Assembly (NCBI RefSeq): GCF_017068455.1
Contig: NZ_CP070608.1
Location: 1,779,488-1,843,487, forward strand
Direction of reading: 5' to 3'
DNA: 64,000 nt
Source: Fulvivirga lutea
GTDB taxonomy: Bacteria; Bacteroidota; Bacteroidia; Cytophagales; Cyclobacteriaceae
Both the position numbers and the translations under genes were made by a program. This document shows positions 34,174 to 42,858 of the stretch, in pieces; position 1 is the first letter of the stretch, and the number at the start of each line of letters is the position of its first letter. Below the pieces are notes generated by a model. The model saw nothing but the letters and a program-made list of their open reading frames with translations. It was not told the origin of the DNA and did no database searches.

Positions 34174-35709
34174 ATGCAAAACACAATTTTTAGAGGTACT
34201 GTTCTACTAACTTATATCTTCTCATCGTTAATTTCTTGTAGTAGTGATGATGACGAAATTGACGTTTGTGCCAATGTTACGATTAATGTTGAATCATCCA
34301 TTATTAATAATGGATCATTTATTGAACTAGATGCCAAAGCTAATGGAGGTGATGAACCATATACTTATTCTATTGATGGAATTAATTTTCAACCAAATAC
34401 AAATTTTGTAGTTACAGGAGGTAATAACTTCGTGATAACTGCAAAAGATACAAATGGCTGTACAGGTGTTTCTAGTCCAATAGATATTAAAAAATGCTCC
34501 ACGTTCAAAACCGAAGCCTATGTAGAGGCTACCGATGAAGGTTTTGAAATATTAGTAATAGCCAGTCAAGGTTTGGAACCATATGAGTATTCAATCGATG
34601 GAATTACCTTTCAAACATCAAATAGATTCAGTGTTGATAGTGATGTGGAATATACATTAACAAGTAGAGATGCTAATGGCTGTAATTCAACAGCTAAATT
34701 ACCAAGCTTGAGTCAATGTGCTAATATTGAGCTTTCAGCTGAAATATTAAAAACACAAGTAGGTTATATTATTAATCTAGAAGCTTCAGGTGGAACAGCT
34801 CCATACACTTACACTATTGATGGTCAATTATTTAAAGAAATAGGCTCATTTTCTGTCGGTGATGAAGGGAATTTTTTAGCACAAGTAATAGATTTTAACG
34901 GATGCTTAGCATCATTAAATATTGTTGATCAATCAGCTCTAAGCATTTCATTCATTGACGATCACCAATTGTTGGATGCGTCTGATATAGATAATGCAAA
35001 ATTGATTTATGATCTTAAGGCTAATATAGATCAAATAGCGGTAGTAGAATTAAATTTAAGTTATGCTAACCCTGATAGAACTTTTCAATCAGATACAATT
35101 CCCATATATATCTGGAACTATAACGAGTTTAATAATGGTGAATTATTAGCCTTGGAATTGTCTTCTCAAACAATAGCTACTGCTTTGCCTTCAATTTCTG
35201 ATCCGGGGAATTTACAATATGGAGATTCATTAAGTGTAAGTTTTAAGACAAGTTTAGTGGAGGGTGCTATTTTTCTACAAGACACTGAATTAACTGGGTT
35301 AAATCAAAACGAATACATTAAATCTTTTGATGTCTACGTAGGGTGTAATTCGGATAAAACTTCGGTAGAAGGTGAGTATACTAGCATGATTACGGAGTCA
35401 AATTATGGTGGGTTTATTAATTCAACAAATGCCGAGGTATTAATTAAGTTTAAAGGACCAGAGCCATACAGATACGAAATTAGTGACGTAACGGCCTTAG
35501 CTTATGTGCCATTTGGAGGGCGAGCTTATCCAGCTGATATTTATTTAGATGAATGTGGTAAACCTATTATGCTGCCAGCAAATACATTCGGAGGTACAAC
35601 CCAAGTGGGACAAGGCTCGTGGAATCATGAAACAGGTGAATTGAGTCTCCCACTATTCGAAAGTTTTAACGGCCTTAGCTGGACAGTTGAATTTCTGAAA
35701 AAAGACTAA
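34174..35709 (+). CDS. Lipoprotein with three SprB-like repeats
   Basis: 511 aa. Lipobox LISC at about residue 22, followed by SSDDDEID, a surface-export-like acidic stretch. Three repeats of about 75 residues follow (to about 252), each with PY(T/E)YSIDG or PYTYTIDG, a short FxxxxxF segment and a D(T/A)NGC or DFNGC end: the SprB repeat known from Flavobacterium gliding adhesins. The C-terminal 260 residues are not recognised. Low-GC codon use compared with neighbours, together with the AT-rich upstream gap, could mean acquisition by transfer (inference). Followed by a strong terminator. Confidence 0.78.
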   Translation: MQNTIFRGTVLLTYIFSSLISCSSDDDEIDVCANVTINVESSIINNGSFIELDAKANGGDEPYTYSIDGINFQPNTNFVVTGGNNFVITAKDTNGCTGVSSPIDIKKCSTFKTEAYVEATDEGFEILVIASQGLEPYEYSIDGITFQTSNRFSVDSDVEYTLTSRDANGCNSTAKLPSLSQCANIELSAEILKTQVGYIINLEASGGTAPYTYTIDGQLFKEIGSFSVGDEGNFLAQVIDFNGCLASLNIVDQSALSISFIDDHQLLDASDIDNAKLIYDLKANIDQIAVVELNLSYANPDRTFQSDTIPIYIWNYNEFNNGELLALELSSQTIATALPSISDPGNLQYGDSLSVSFKTSLVEGAIFLQDTELTGLNQNEYIKSFDVYVGCNSDKTSVEGEYTSMITESNYGGFINSTNAEVLIKFKGPEPYRYEISDVTALAYVPFGGRAYPADIYLDECGKPIMLPANTFGGTTQVGQGSWNHETGELSLPLFESFNGLSWTVEFLKKD

Positions 35710-35735
35710 AATAATGAGACTAAAATAATTGAAAG

Positions 35736-35766
35736 CCATTTATCAAATTGATAAATGGTTTTTTCG
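35736..35766 (+). terminator. Rho-independent terminator after the SprB-repeat lipoprotein
   Basis: CCATTTATC pairs with GATAAATGG around an AAATT loop (35736-35758), followed by a run of T. Lies 27 bases after the stop at 35709. Confidence 0.8.
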
Positions 35767-35933
35767 TTAATTTATTTTACTACTCTCCGTTATTTCCCCG
35801 ATATAATAATGAGCGATTATACTTTCAATTAAATTATCCTTAAAATAATATCACTCGCTCACATTAAATTTAAAATCACCCTCCCGCCATTTCTTAAACC
35901 AAAGTTCTACCAGAGATTTAGAATCCATAAATT

Positions 35934-36551
35934 TTAATTAGACGTAGAAGTAATCGACTCTTCCAGGCAATCTTCCAAATCGTTTTGAAGTCTATCAATT
36001 TCCAGGTCTTTTTTATAGAGCGCATCCTTATGCTCAATTTTCTTAAACTCCATTTGTGTACTTTTATCAAAAGCGTATACCAGCAAGCCAATAATCATAA
36101 TAGTTTGGATGATGAGCATGGTTAAGGTTCTGTTTCCTACTTCATCATAATTGAGAATAAATCGATCGTACACATAAATAGAAAATAGAATGGGAACGAT
36201 GGATGTGTGCAATACAATAACCCATTGTTTGCCCCATAAGCCCGCAATATCGTAAAATGTAATTGGCATGGTTAGGATCAACATTGCCGCCAGAATTTTA
36301 ATCAACTCAAAGGCTGTTATCTTTTCTTTAGATCTAACTCTTAATATCGAAATGGTAAGAATGCTAAAACTCACAAAAAACCACATGGCCTTGGCTGCAG
36401 CTTCATCCACATCCTGGTAAATAATATCACCCAGAAAAAGGATAAGGTATAGCCCTGAAAGTACTTTTAAGTAATTGGCATGCTTGCTTTTTACATTGTA
36501 AAGAATCACCCCAACTAAGGCATAAACAAAGTTTGCATAGACGTTGTCCAT
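35934..36551 (-). CDS. Membrane protein of unknown function with C-terminal coiled coil
   Basis: 205 aa. About six hydrophobic segments from residue 5 to 165 (for example YANFVYALVGVILYN, AMWFFVSFSILTISIL, LIKILAAMLILTMPITFY, TLTMLIIQTIMIIGLLVYAF), then a charged helical tail (KKIEHKDALYKKDLEIDRLQ) likely to be a coiled coil. Family not recognised. The ATG is 104 bases from the divergent pirin gene. Confidence 0.6.
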   Translation of the reverse strand: MDNVYANFVYALVGVILYNVKSKHANYLKVLSGLYLILFLGDIIYQDVDEAAAKAMWFFVSFSILTISILRVRSKEKITAFELIKILAAMLILTMPITFYDIAGLWGKQWVIVLHTSIVPILFSIYVYDRFILNYDEVGNRTLTMLIIQTIMIIGLLVYAFDKSTQMEFKKIEHKDALYKKDLEIDRLQNDLEDCLEESITSTSN

Positions 36552-36654
36552 GAAACTAAGTTAGTAATAGAGCTAATTTAAACAAGTAGAATTTTACAAA
36601 AGGAATCTATTAACTTAGTGATGGCTTACATGTTTAAATATCAAATCGAAAACT

Positions 36655-37665
36655 ATGTCATCTATCAAAAAGGTAAAACCTCTCAATTTTCCATGGGAAA
36701 CAAGCGACCCATTTTTATTCTGCGTGCATCATGCTGATAACTACCCGAAAGGCAATGAAGCTATGGGTCCTGATGCATCTCTAGCAGGCAGAAATATAGG
36801 TCAGGATTTTACAATCAAAGATGGGTGGCGAATGTATCATGGAAGTAAGGTTCCAGGGTTTCCACCACACCCACACAGAGGCTTTGAAACTGTTACTGTA
36901 GTGACCAGAGGTTTTATAGATCATTCAGATTCATTAGGTGCCACGGCAAGGTTTGGTAATGGTGATGTGCAGTGGATGACGGCCGGAAAAGGGCTTCAAC
37001 ATTCGGAAATGTTTCCACTATTAAACAGAGATAAACCAAATCCTTTAGAGCTTTTTCAAATCTGGCTAAATCTGCCAGCAAAAAGTAAAATGGTGGAACC
37101 ACACTTTGGTATGCTTTGGAATGAAACGATCGATAAGATTGATTATTCCGATGAGAATGATAATGGCACTCAGGTCACATTAATTGCTGGTAATTTAGAT
37201 GATTATAGTGGTCCACAAATTCCACCTAACTCATGGGCTGCTGATCCTAATAACGAGGTGGCAGTCTGGATTATAGATATGGAACCAAATGCCGAATGGA
37301 CTATTCCAGCTGCCAGCGAAGGGCTCAATAGAACAATATATTACTTTGAAGGTGATGGTTTAAATGTAGATGACAAAGAAATTCCATCATATAACGGGGT
37401 GGAATTGTACTCAGAAAAAGAATCTGTCCTTAAAAATGGTGATCAACCAGCCAGATTGTTGCTGCTTCAGGGCAGACCTATTAATGAACCCGTTGTTCAA
37501 TACGGTCCGTTTGTGATGAACTCGCAAGAGGGAATTCAACAGGCTATGATGGACTATCAAAAAGATCAGTTTGGTGGTTGGCCTTGGCCCGAAGCTGAAC
37601 ATGTTCATGCAAGAGAAAAAGGCAGGTTCGCCATCCATGCAGATGGTAGGGAAGAGGTGAAGTGA
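36655..37665 (+). CDS. Pirin family protein
   Basis: 336 aa bicupin. Metal-site motif PHPHRGFETVT and the QWMTAGKGLQHSEM block identify an N-terminal pirin domain; EPNAEWTIPAASEG starts the C-terminal cupin. Pirins are iron-binding proteins, some with quercetinase activity; the role here is unknown. Slightly longer than the usual 230-300 residues, with extra length at the N-terminus (DNYPKGNEAMGPDASLAGR) and C-terminus. Next genes start 31 bases downstream but look unrelated. Confidence 0.9.
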   Translation: MSSIKKVKPLNFPWETSDPFLFCVHHADNYPKGNEAMGPDASLAGRNIGQDFTIKDGWRMYHGSKVPGFPPHPHRGFETVTVVTRGFIDHSDSLGATARFGNGDVQWMTAGKGLQHSEMFPLLNRDKPNPLELFQIWLNLPAKSKMVEPHFGMLWNETIDKIDYSDENDNGTQVTLIAGNLDDYSGPQIPPNSWAADPNNEVAVWIIDMEPNAEWTIPAASEGLNRTIYYFEGDGLNVDDKEIPSYNGVELYSEKESVLKNGDQPARLLLLQGRPINEPVVQYGPFVMNSQEGIQQAMMDYQKDQFGGWPWPEAEHVHAREKGRFAIHADGREEVK

Positions 37666-37696
37666 TTAATTTGTATAATTATTCTAATTTTAAACA

Positions 37697-37897
37697 ATGA
37701 GAATGATTCGAAAGCCTACATTTTCTGGTAAGTCAGCCAATAAAGATGAAGAAGACATTCTTTTTTGGGCTTATGAAAAAACGGCAATTCAAAGACTTGA
37801 GGAGTCATGGAGGTTAAATTGTTTGAATCACCAATTAGATCCAAATACTGCAAGGATGGAGAGGCGACCTATTTCAGCCAGTAAAAGATCTTCATGA
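37697..37897 (+). CDS. Small protein (66 aa), partner of nucleotidyltransferase
   Basis: Unrecognised 66-aa protein with a basic N-terminus (MRMIRKPTFSGKSANK), an acidic-aromatic stretch (DEEDILFWAYEKT) and a helix IQRLEESWRLNCLNH, ending in a basic tail (ERRPISASKRSS). It shares four bases (ATGA) with the nucleotidyltransferase gene, so the two are translationally coupled. Small proteins with a D/E-x-x-x-W ... RLEx(S/L)xxLN pattern ahead of such nucleotidyltransferase genes are common in bacteria but uncharacterised, as far as I know. Toxin-antitoxin or cofactor role is conjecture. Confidence 0.65.
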   Translation: MRMIRKPTFSGKSANKDEEDILFWAYEKTAIQRLEESWRLNCLNHQLDPNTARMERRPISASKRSS

Positions 37898-38370
37898 GCA
37901 TATTTAATAGTGATTTCAAAGAGTACATTTTACTCCTGAATAAACATGGAGTTGAATATGTATTAGTTGGCGGAATGGCTGTCAATATTCACGGCTATAG
38001 GCGCTCTACTGGTGATATGGATATATTTGTAAACCCAACGAAAACTAATCATTTGTTACTGAGAAGAGTTCATGCTGATTTTGGTATGCATATGGGTGAT
38101 ATGGAGAATATTGATAATTTTCTTGATACGAAGAAATTTGATGTTTTTACCTACGGTGTAGCGCCGGTTCAAATAGATGTTCTAACTGCTTGTAAAGGAA
38201 TTACGTTTGATGAAGCTTACCAGAATGCAATTGAATTTAAACTTGATGAAAATTTGGAATGTAAGGTAATCAGCTATCGAGAACTAATTGTAGCAAAAAA
38301 AGCTGCCGGTAGATTTAGAGATAAAGCAGATATCGAAGAGTTACAAAGGATTAAATCTAAAAACCAATAA
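37894..38370 (+). CDS. Nucleotidyltransferase family protein (AbiEii/DUF6036-like)
   Basis: 158 aa. YVLVGGMAVNIHGYRRSTGDMDIFV is a pol-beta-type nucleotidyltransferase core (here split: GGMAVNIHG then RSTGDMDIFV) with the G-G and D-x-D metal-binding pattern; APVQIDVL supplies the third acidic residue. The C-terminal helices (KVISYRELIVAKKAAGR, KADIEELQRI) are typical of AbiEii/DUF6036-like proteins, which act as toxins or resistance-like transferases in some systems. It is coupled to the 66-aa gene upstream and overlaps the converging FMN reductase gene by 14 bases at the 3' end. Confidence 0.82.
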   Translation: MSIFNSDFKEYILLLNKHGVEYVLVGGMAVNIHGYRRSTGDMDIFVNPTKTNHLLLRRVHADFGMHMGDMENIDNFLDTKKFDVFTYGVAPVQIDVLTACKGITFDEAYQNAIEFKLDENLECKVISYRELIVAKKAAGRFRDKADIEELQRIKSKNQ

Positions 38371-38887
38371 TCTTCTCTACCTGCTCATCCAACAAGGCTT
38401 TGTATAGTGGGTTGGTGATTTTGCCATTTTCAAAATTCTTTTCGATATGGGAAAGCTTAGGTTTCAGGGAAAGTACCTCTGTGCCGCAGTAATGGAAGAT
38501 ATCAGTTAAGTGACTTAGCGCTAACCCTGCACCTTGTATGCCAGAAGAAACACCTACTAATGCGCACTTCTTACCTTTAAACGTATCTGGAAATTTAAGG
38601 CCATCAATAAATGTTTTGAGCACACCTGGAAAAGAACCATTATATTCTGGCACGATAAAAACGAATTTTTTCGTTTCAGCCATTAACTCTCTGAAATGGT
38701 TGAAATGCTCATTTTTGCCAGCCATTTCATATAAGGCGCTAAAGGCAAAGTCGTTAGGTAAATCAGATAAGTCTATTAACTCGTTAGGACAGTTAACAGC
38801 ATCTAACAAACCCTTATACAAATTGGCTATTTGATAACTTACAGAGTCGTTTCTGTTTGTACCGCACACAATAGTAATTTTCTCCAT
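38357..38887 (-). CDS. NADPH-dependent FMN reductase family protein
   Basis: 176 aa flavodoxin-like oxidoreductase. CGTNRNDSVSYQIANLY is the FMN phosphate loop, FVFIVPEYNGSFPGVLKTFIDGL is the conserved flavin-contact block (given here in parts: VPEYNGSFPGVLK), and KKCALVGVSSGIQGAG follows. Enzymes of this family reduce FMN, quinones, azo dyes or chromate with NAD(P)H. Third gene of a coupled reverse-strand operon: its ATG shares one base with the stop of the GIN-domain gene. Confidence 0.88.
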   Translation of the reverse strand: MEKITIVCGTNRNDSVSYQIANLYKGLLDAVNCPNELIDLSDLPNDFAFSALYEMAGKNEHFNHFRELMAETKKFVFIVPEYNGSFPGVLKTFIDGLKFPDTFKGKKCALVGVSSGIQGAGLALSHLTDIFHYCGTEVLSLKPKLSHIEKNFENGKITNPLYKALLDEQVEKIIGF

Positions 38888-39621
38888 TAGTTTGTTCCGT
38901 TAATTAAATTACCTCTGTCCTTAACCTCTACAGAAATTTCTGCCGGCACTTGACCAACATAAATTAAATCACCTGTGGAATTGAGTTCTCCTGTTAATTG
39001 ATTAGTCACATTAACAATAATATCATTAGAAGAGTTATGAATGACTCGTGCATTTGTGCAGATAAGATTGGCACCTTCAAAACGTCCGTCACCCGAAGAA
39101 AATAATAAGTTCAAATCACTCACATTACCATCTAGTAAGTAATTAGTAATTTCATTAGAATCAATGGAAAGGCTCTCACTATTTAAGGATAGCTCAATAA
39201 TACCATTACTGGCCTTCGATTTGAGACTCAAATTAGGGTAAGTAAGAGTTCCATTCGAACGAATAATACTACCACCAATTATTTCAATAAAACTGATATT
39301 AGGGTGAGTAATCTCGAGTAATGGATAATTATAATCCCTAGTCCATTTGCAGCTTACCTGATTTGTTATTTCTAATAATGAGCCGGAAAGGGTAAAATCA
39401 ATATCATTTAAAAGGTTTTCTCCGATGGTTAACTTTACTTCTCTCGTTGGCCCCTCAGTTAAAATTACATTGAACTCATTATTTATGAGTAGTGAATTGA
39501 AATCTCCAATATCAATAGTACGAGTTACACCTTCTCCGCTTGATTTAAGGCAATCAGGTGAATCGGCATCATTACAGCCAAAGAACAAAATGGTTAATAT
39601 GATGGCGAAAATTCCTCTCAT
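38887..39621 (-). CDS. GIN-domain (DUF2807) lipoprotein
   Basis: 244 aa. Lipobox FFGC near residue 16. The body is a beta-helix DUF2807/'head GIN' domain: RTIDIGDFNSLLINNEFNVI, then an EGPTREVKLTIGENLLND segment, repeats with LSLKSKASNGIIEL and LICTNARVIHNSSNDI. Such proteins are abundant surface or periplasmic proteins of Bacteroidota with unknown role, sometimes called putative auto-transporter adhesins. It overlaps the upstream PagL-like gene by four bases (ATGA) and the downstream reductase by one. Confidence 0.82.
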   Translation of the reverse strand: MRGIFAIILTILFFGCNDADSPDCLKSSGEGVTRTIDIGDFNSLLINNEFNVILTEGPTREVKLTIGENLLNDIDFTLSGSLLEITNQVSCKWTRDYNYPLLEITHPNISFIEIIGGSIIRSNGTLTYPNLSLKSKASNGIIELSLNSESLSIDSNEITNYLLDGNVSDLNLLFSSGDGRFEGANLICTNARVIHNSSNDIIVNVTNQLTGELNSTGDLIYVGQVPAEISVEVKDRGNLINGTN

Positions 39622-40712
39622 TTAATTCTGTAACCTATGGCAAACTCCATGGCCTCCGCTTTCGCTGAATGTGATTTCACACCAATCGACCCAAATATGT
39701 GATCCCCAAAATATCTTCGGAGTTTTAACCTTACATAAACTGGTTGAAATGCTTTGTATGGATCATACACATAATAACCGGCCTGCATCATTATTGAAAA
39801 CTCATTCACCATCATTTCATGGCTCAGCACTAAACCAACGCGCTTGAAATCGGTGTCAGGGTCCACTTCATCGTCATATTTTATTTCTTCTTTTAATGAT
39901 TCTGAATAGAAGAGCTCTAATCCGGCACCGAATCTACTTTTATGATTTACTTTTTTGTCAACAATACCAGTTAAAACAAAGAATGGCTTTGTGCCGGCAC
40001 CAATTTTCAAACTTTCATGAGCACCACCAATGAGTATTACTGAGTAACCAATAGGCCTGTTTTCCAACTTAGGTTCTTCCATATAGTTGAAAGCTCTTCT
40101 TTGGTAATCAAAGGTATAGTGTAAGCCCACATTGGCACCGAAAATGTTAATACCAGAGTTAGGTTTTTTTATTGCACCGTTTGAAAAGTGAGTTACCGAT
40201 AAGGAAGAGTTTAATGCAAGTCGTTCACTAAGCTGATATTGGTGAGCGAACTGAAATAGAACTGCGCCTGTCAGATCGGTGCTAATCACATTGTTTTGAT
40301 TGTTAGTTTCCCGATCATATTTTTCAGTGGTATAACCTGCACCAAAACCGGCTTTAAATTGAAACTGGCTTTTGGCTTCGCGTTTACCTCTCAAATAAAA
40401 ATTAAAATGGGGTAGAAGAGCCAATGTTTTTCCAAGTCGAGCATCACGGTAATCCATGTAGATAAAGGTTAACCCTCCATCGGGAAAGTTATATCGTTGC
40501 TGCCAGGCTTCATTACCGTGCGAGTGGCGATTATATACTACTCGAAAACCCATCGGGTGATCGGTAATTAAGTGCGTAATTTGTGGTTTATGTTCATAAA
40601 TAAACCCTCTAAACACTTCAAGGCCAATAGATCTATTAACCCCTTCACCATCTTGTGAGAAGCCATTAAAACCTGCAAGCAGAATTAATAGTGTAAAAAG
40701 TGTTTTGCGCAC
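39618..40712 (-). CDS. Acyloxyacyl hydrolase / PagL-like outer membrane beta-barrel
   Basis: 364 aa. Signal peptide (cut around GFSQ/DGEG). The catalytic His-Ser pair of lipid A 3-O-deacylases is visible in VTHFSNGAIKKPNSGINI around residues 170-187. The protein ends in beta-barrel-like alternation (FAIGYRIK). PagL enzymes remove an acyl chain from lipid A in the outer membrane. It is twice the size of Pseudomonas PagL (about 170 aa), as in Bacteroidota homologues. First gene of a three-gene operon with the GIN lipoprotein and FMN reductase; kdsB lies upstream in the same direction. Confidence 0.82.
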   Translation of the reverse strand: MRKTLFTLLILLAGFNGFSQDGEGVNRSIGLEVFRGFIYEHKPQITHLITDHPMGFRVVYNRHSHGNEAWQQRYNFPDGGLTFIYMDYRDARLGKTLALLPHFNFYLRGKREAKSQFQFKAGFGAGYTTEKYDRETNNQNNVISTDLTGAVLFQFAHQYQLSERLALNSSLSVTHFSNGAIKKPNSGINIFGANVGLHYTFDYQRRAFNYMEEPKLENRPIGYSVILIGGAHESLKIGAGTKPFFVLTGIVDKKVNHKSRFGAGLELFYSESLKEEIKYDDEVDPDTDFKRVGLVLSHEMMVNEFSIMMQAGYYVYDPYKAFQPVYVRLKLRRYFGDHIFGSIGVKSHSAKAEAMEFAIGYRIK

Positions 40713-40753
40713 GCCTTTTAAATTTGGCTGCGAAAATACATTGAAATTTATCT

Positions 40754-41485
40754 TTATAAAAATTGGGACACCTTCTTTAAATCCTCCGGAGTGTCGATGC
40801 CTATGGAGCCAATATCTGTCTCAGCAACATGGATAGAATAACCATTTTCCAGCCATCTGAGTTGCTCTAATGATTCAATGTTTTCGAGAGGCGAGGGAGG
40901 CAGGTTAGCAATAATTTTTAATATATCAGTTCGGTAGGCATAAATACCGATATGCTTGAAATGATTATTTTGTCCTACCCAATCTGACTTTGCATTTCTT
41001 CTGTCATAAGGCACTGCCGATCTTGAAAAATATAGTGCCTGACCATTTACACCTTTCACACACTTTACAACGCTTGGATCAAATAGTTCTTCTTCAGAAT
41101 CTATTTTCTTAACCAAAGTGGCCAATTCTGTATCGCCATCGAGTAACGAAGCAAGTAGCTCAATTTGCTTGGGATCAATAAAAGGCTCGTCACCTTGGAT
41201 GTTTATCGCATAATCGAAACCCGCCTCTTTTAGAAGAACTTCATTACAGCGATCTGTGCCACTTTGATGATCAGCTCTCGTCATGCAAACATTCCCACCA
41301 AAATCTTTCACTACCTTTTCAATATCCGGATGGTCAGTGGCTACTATTACTTTAGATAAACAATGCGCTTTTGAAGCCTGCTCAAACACCCTTTGAACCA
41401 TCGGTTTACCACCAATATCTGCTAATGCCTTTGCAGGAAAGCGAGTAGATGCATATCGTGCGGGTATTATTCCTACAATCTTCAT
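40754..41485 (-). CDS. kdsB: 3-deoxy-manno-octulosonate cytidylyltransferase KdsB
   Basis: 243 aa cytoplasmic enzyme that activates Kdo as CMP-Kdo for lipid A-core synthesis. Seen: IIPARYASTRFPAKALADI at the nucleotide-binding N-terminus, VATDHPDIEKVV, NIQGDEPFI, and the end IGIDTPEDLKKV. Normal length. Its ATG shares a base with the nfeD stop, so the two genes are coupled. The next downstream gene (PagL-like) is also lipid A-related. Confidence 0.96.
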   Translation of the reverse strand: MKIVGIIPARYASTRFPAKALADIGGKPMVQRVFEQASKAHCLSKVIVATDHPDIEKVVKDFGGNVCMTRADHQSGTDRCNEVLLKEAGFDYAINIQGDEPFIDPKQIELLASLLDGDTELATLVKKIDSEEELFDPSVVKCVKGVNGQALYFSRSAVPYDRRNAKSDWVGQNNHFKHIGIYAYRTDILKIIANLPPSPLENIESLEQLRWLENGYSIHVAETDIGSIGIDTPEDLKKVSQFL

Positions 41486-42822
41486 TAAGCCTTCAATTTT
41501 ACTTTTAATGAGGTGCCTTCATCACTAATAACTACTACTTCCGATCCTTTATCTATATAATCTCCGCGTGTGTAGGCATCATATAGCTCATCTTCAATTA
41601 TTATTTTTCCACTTGGTCTTAAAACTGTATGTGCAATTCCTATTTTGCCAACCATGGATTCCTTATGGAAACTGCTGGTGTAACCCTCAGTTCTATTCAT
41701 TGTATCAGTGAGTGCAACTCTCGCGAAGAATTTTGAATCCGTAAACTTAACACCCACAATAAAGAGCATAGCTAGCCCTCCAAAAATTCCAATAAAAGCC
41801 ACAACTGCAGCTATCACAATATCGTCAATATCTACGAAAGTGAAATCAAAAGCATCATTATTGAGCATAACTAAAATCAGTGAGCCTAGTGTAAAAGTAA
41901 TACCCAATATTCCGGCTATCCCAAAGCCGGGGATTACAAAGACTTCAAACCCAATGAGCACCAACCCAACAAAAAATGCTATGATTTCCCAGTTTTCCGC
42001 TAACCCATTTAAGTAGTAAGGCACAAAGTATAGTATTAGTGCAAGTAAGGCGGCTGCAATTGGAAACCCTACTCCGGGTGTTTGCAGTTCAAACCATATG
42101 CCACCTACAATTACCATTATTAATATACCACTAATAAAAGGGTTTAAGAAAAAGGCTATTATCTCTTCAGATGTGCCTAATTCATAATCGATACGTTCGT
42201 AATTCTCAACGCCATTTCTTTCAAGTATTTCTTCAATGCTGCTTACCTTTGCTTCGCAGAAGCCATATTTTATCGCCTCAGAGGTTGAAAATGTAATTAC
42301 ATTACCTGCTTTTGAAATACTGTCTATTTCAATGGTTTCGTCTACCATTCCTTCCGCTATTCGTGGGTCTCGTCCATTTTCTTCTGCGATTGAACGCATG
42401 GTGCTTCGCATGTAGGATTGATACTTGTCCGGTGCAGCTTCACCTGATTGAAAAACCACCGTTGCAGCACCAATATTTGCACCTGGCGACATATATATAC
42501 TATCACATGCGATAGAGATTAAAGCACCTGCAGAGGCTGCATCTTTATTGATGAAAACCCAAATTGGCTTCTCGAAGTCCATAATGCGCTCAACAATGTC
42601 CTTAGCATCAGTTACAGCGCCACCGTAGGTGTCCATTTCAATAATCACATAATCGGCCTTAATTTCTTTGGCATGCTCCAGCGCAAGCTCTGTATACCTA
42701 TTTGTGCGGGGGTCAATTTCAGCCTTTAGCTCCATAACCATAACTTTTGGCTTTTCTTGTGCGAAAGCACTAAGAACTAATAAAAATGAAATAATAAAGG
42801 CAAAGCTTTTACGCTGTCTCAT
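41485..42822 (-). CDS. NfeD family membrane serine protease (ClpP class)
   Basis: 445 aa. Signal peptide (to about AFAQ), then a ClpP/SppA-like protease domain with EMDTYGGAVTDA and nucleophile Ser97 in NKDAASAGALISIACD; the partner Lys is probably in the PDKYQSYMR segment. From about residue 230 come five or six membrane segments of NfeD type, then a soluble C-terminal OB-fold (GKIGIAHTVLRPSGKIIIED). Long NfeD proteins cleave membrane proteins such as stomatins; no stomatin/SPFH gene is adjacent here. Coupled to kdsB. Confidence 0.9.
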   Translation of the reverse strand: MRQRKSFAFIISFLLVLSAFAQEKPKVMVMELKAEIDPRTNRYTELALEHAKEIKADYVIIEMDTYGGAVTDAKDIVERIMDFEKPIWVFINKDAASAGALISIACDSIYMSPGANIGAATVVFQSGEAAPDKYQSYMRSTMRSIAEENGRDPRIAEGMVDETIEIDSISKAGNVITFSTSEAIKYGFCEAKVSSIEEILERNGVENYERIDYELGTSEEIIAFFLNPFISGILIMVIVGGIWFELQTPGVGFPIAAALLALILYFVPYYLNGLAENWEIIAFFVGLVLIGFEVFVIPGFGIAGILGITFTLGSLILVMLNNDAFDFTFVDIDDIVIAAVVAFIGIFGGLAMLFIVGVKFTDSKFFARVALTDTMNRTEGYTSSFHKESMVGKIGIAHTVLRPSGKIIIEDELYDAYTRGDYIDKGSEVVVISDEGTSLKVKLKA

Positions 42823-42828
42823 AGCATG

Positions 42829-42836
42829 TATTTTTG
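42829..42836 (+). promoter_or_regulatory. Possible -7 box for the 42859 gene
   Basis: TATTTTTG fits TAnnTTTG and lies 22 bases before the TTG start of the following gene; it overlaps the 5' leader of the divergent nfeD gene. No convincing -33 element. Confidence 0.4.
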
Positions 42837-42858
42837 TCTAAATTAATGATAATAACTC

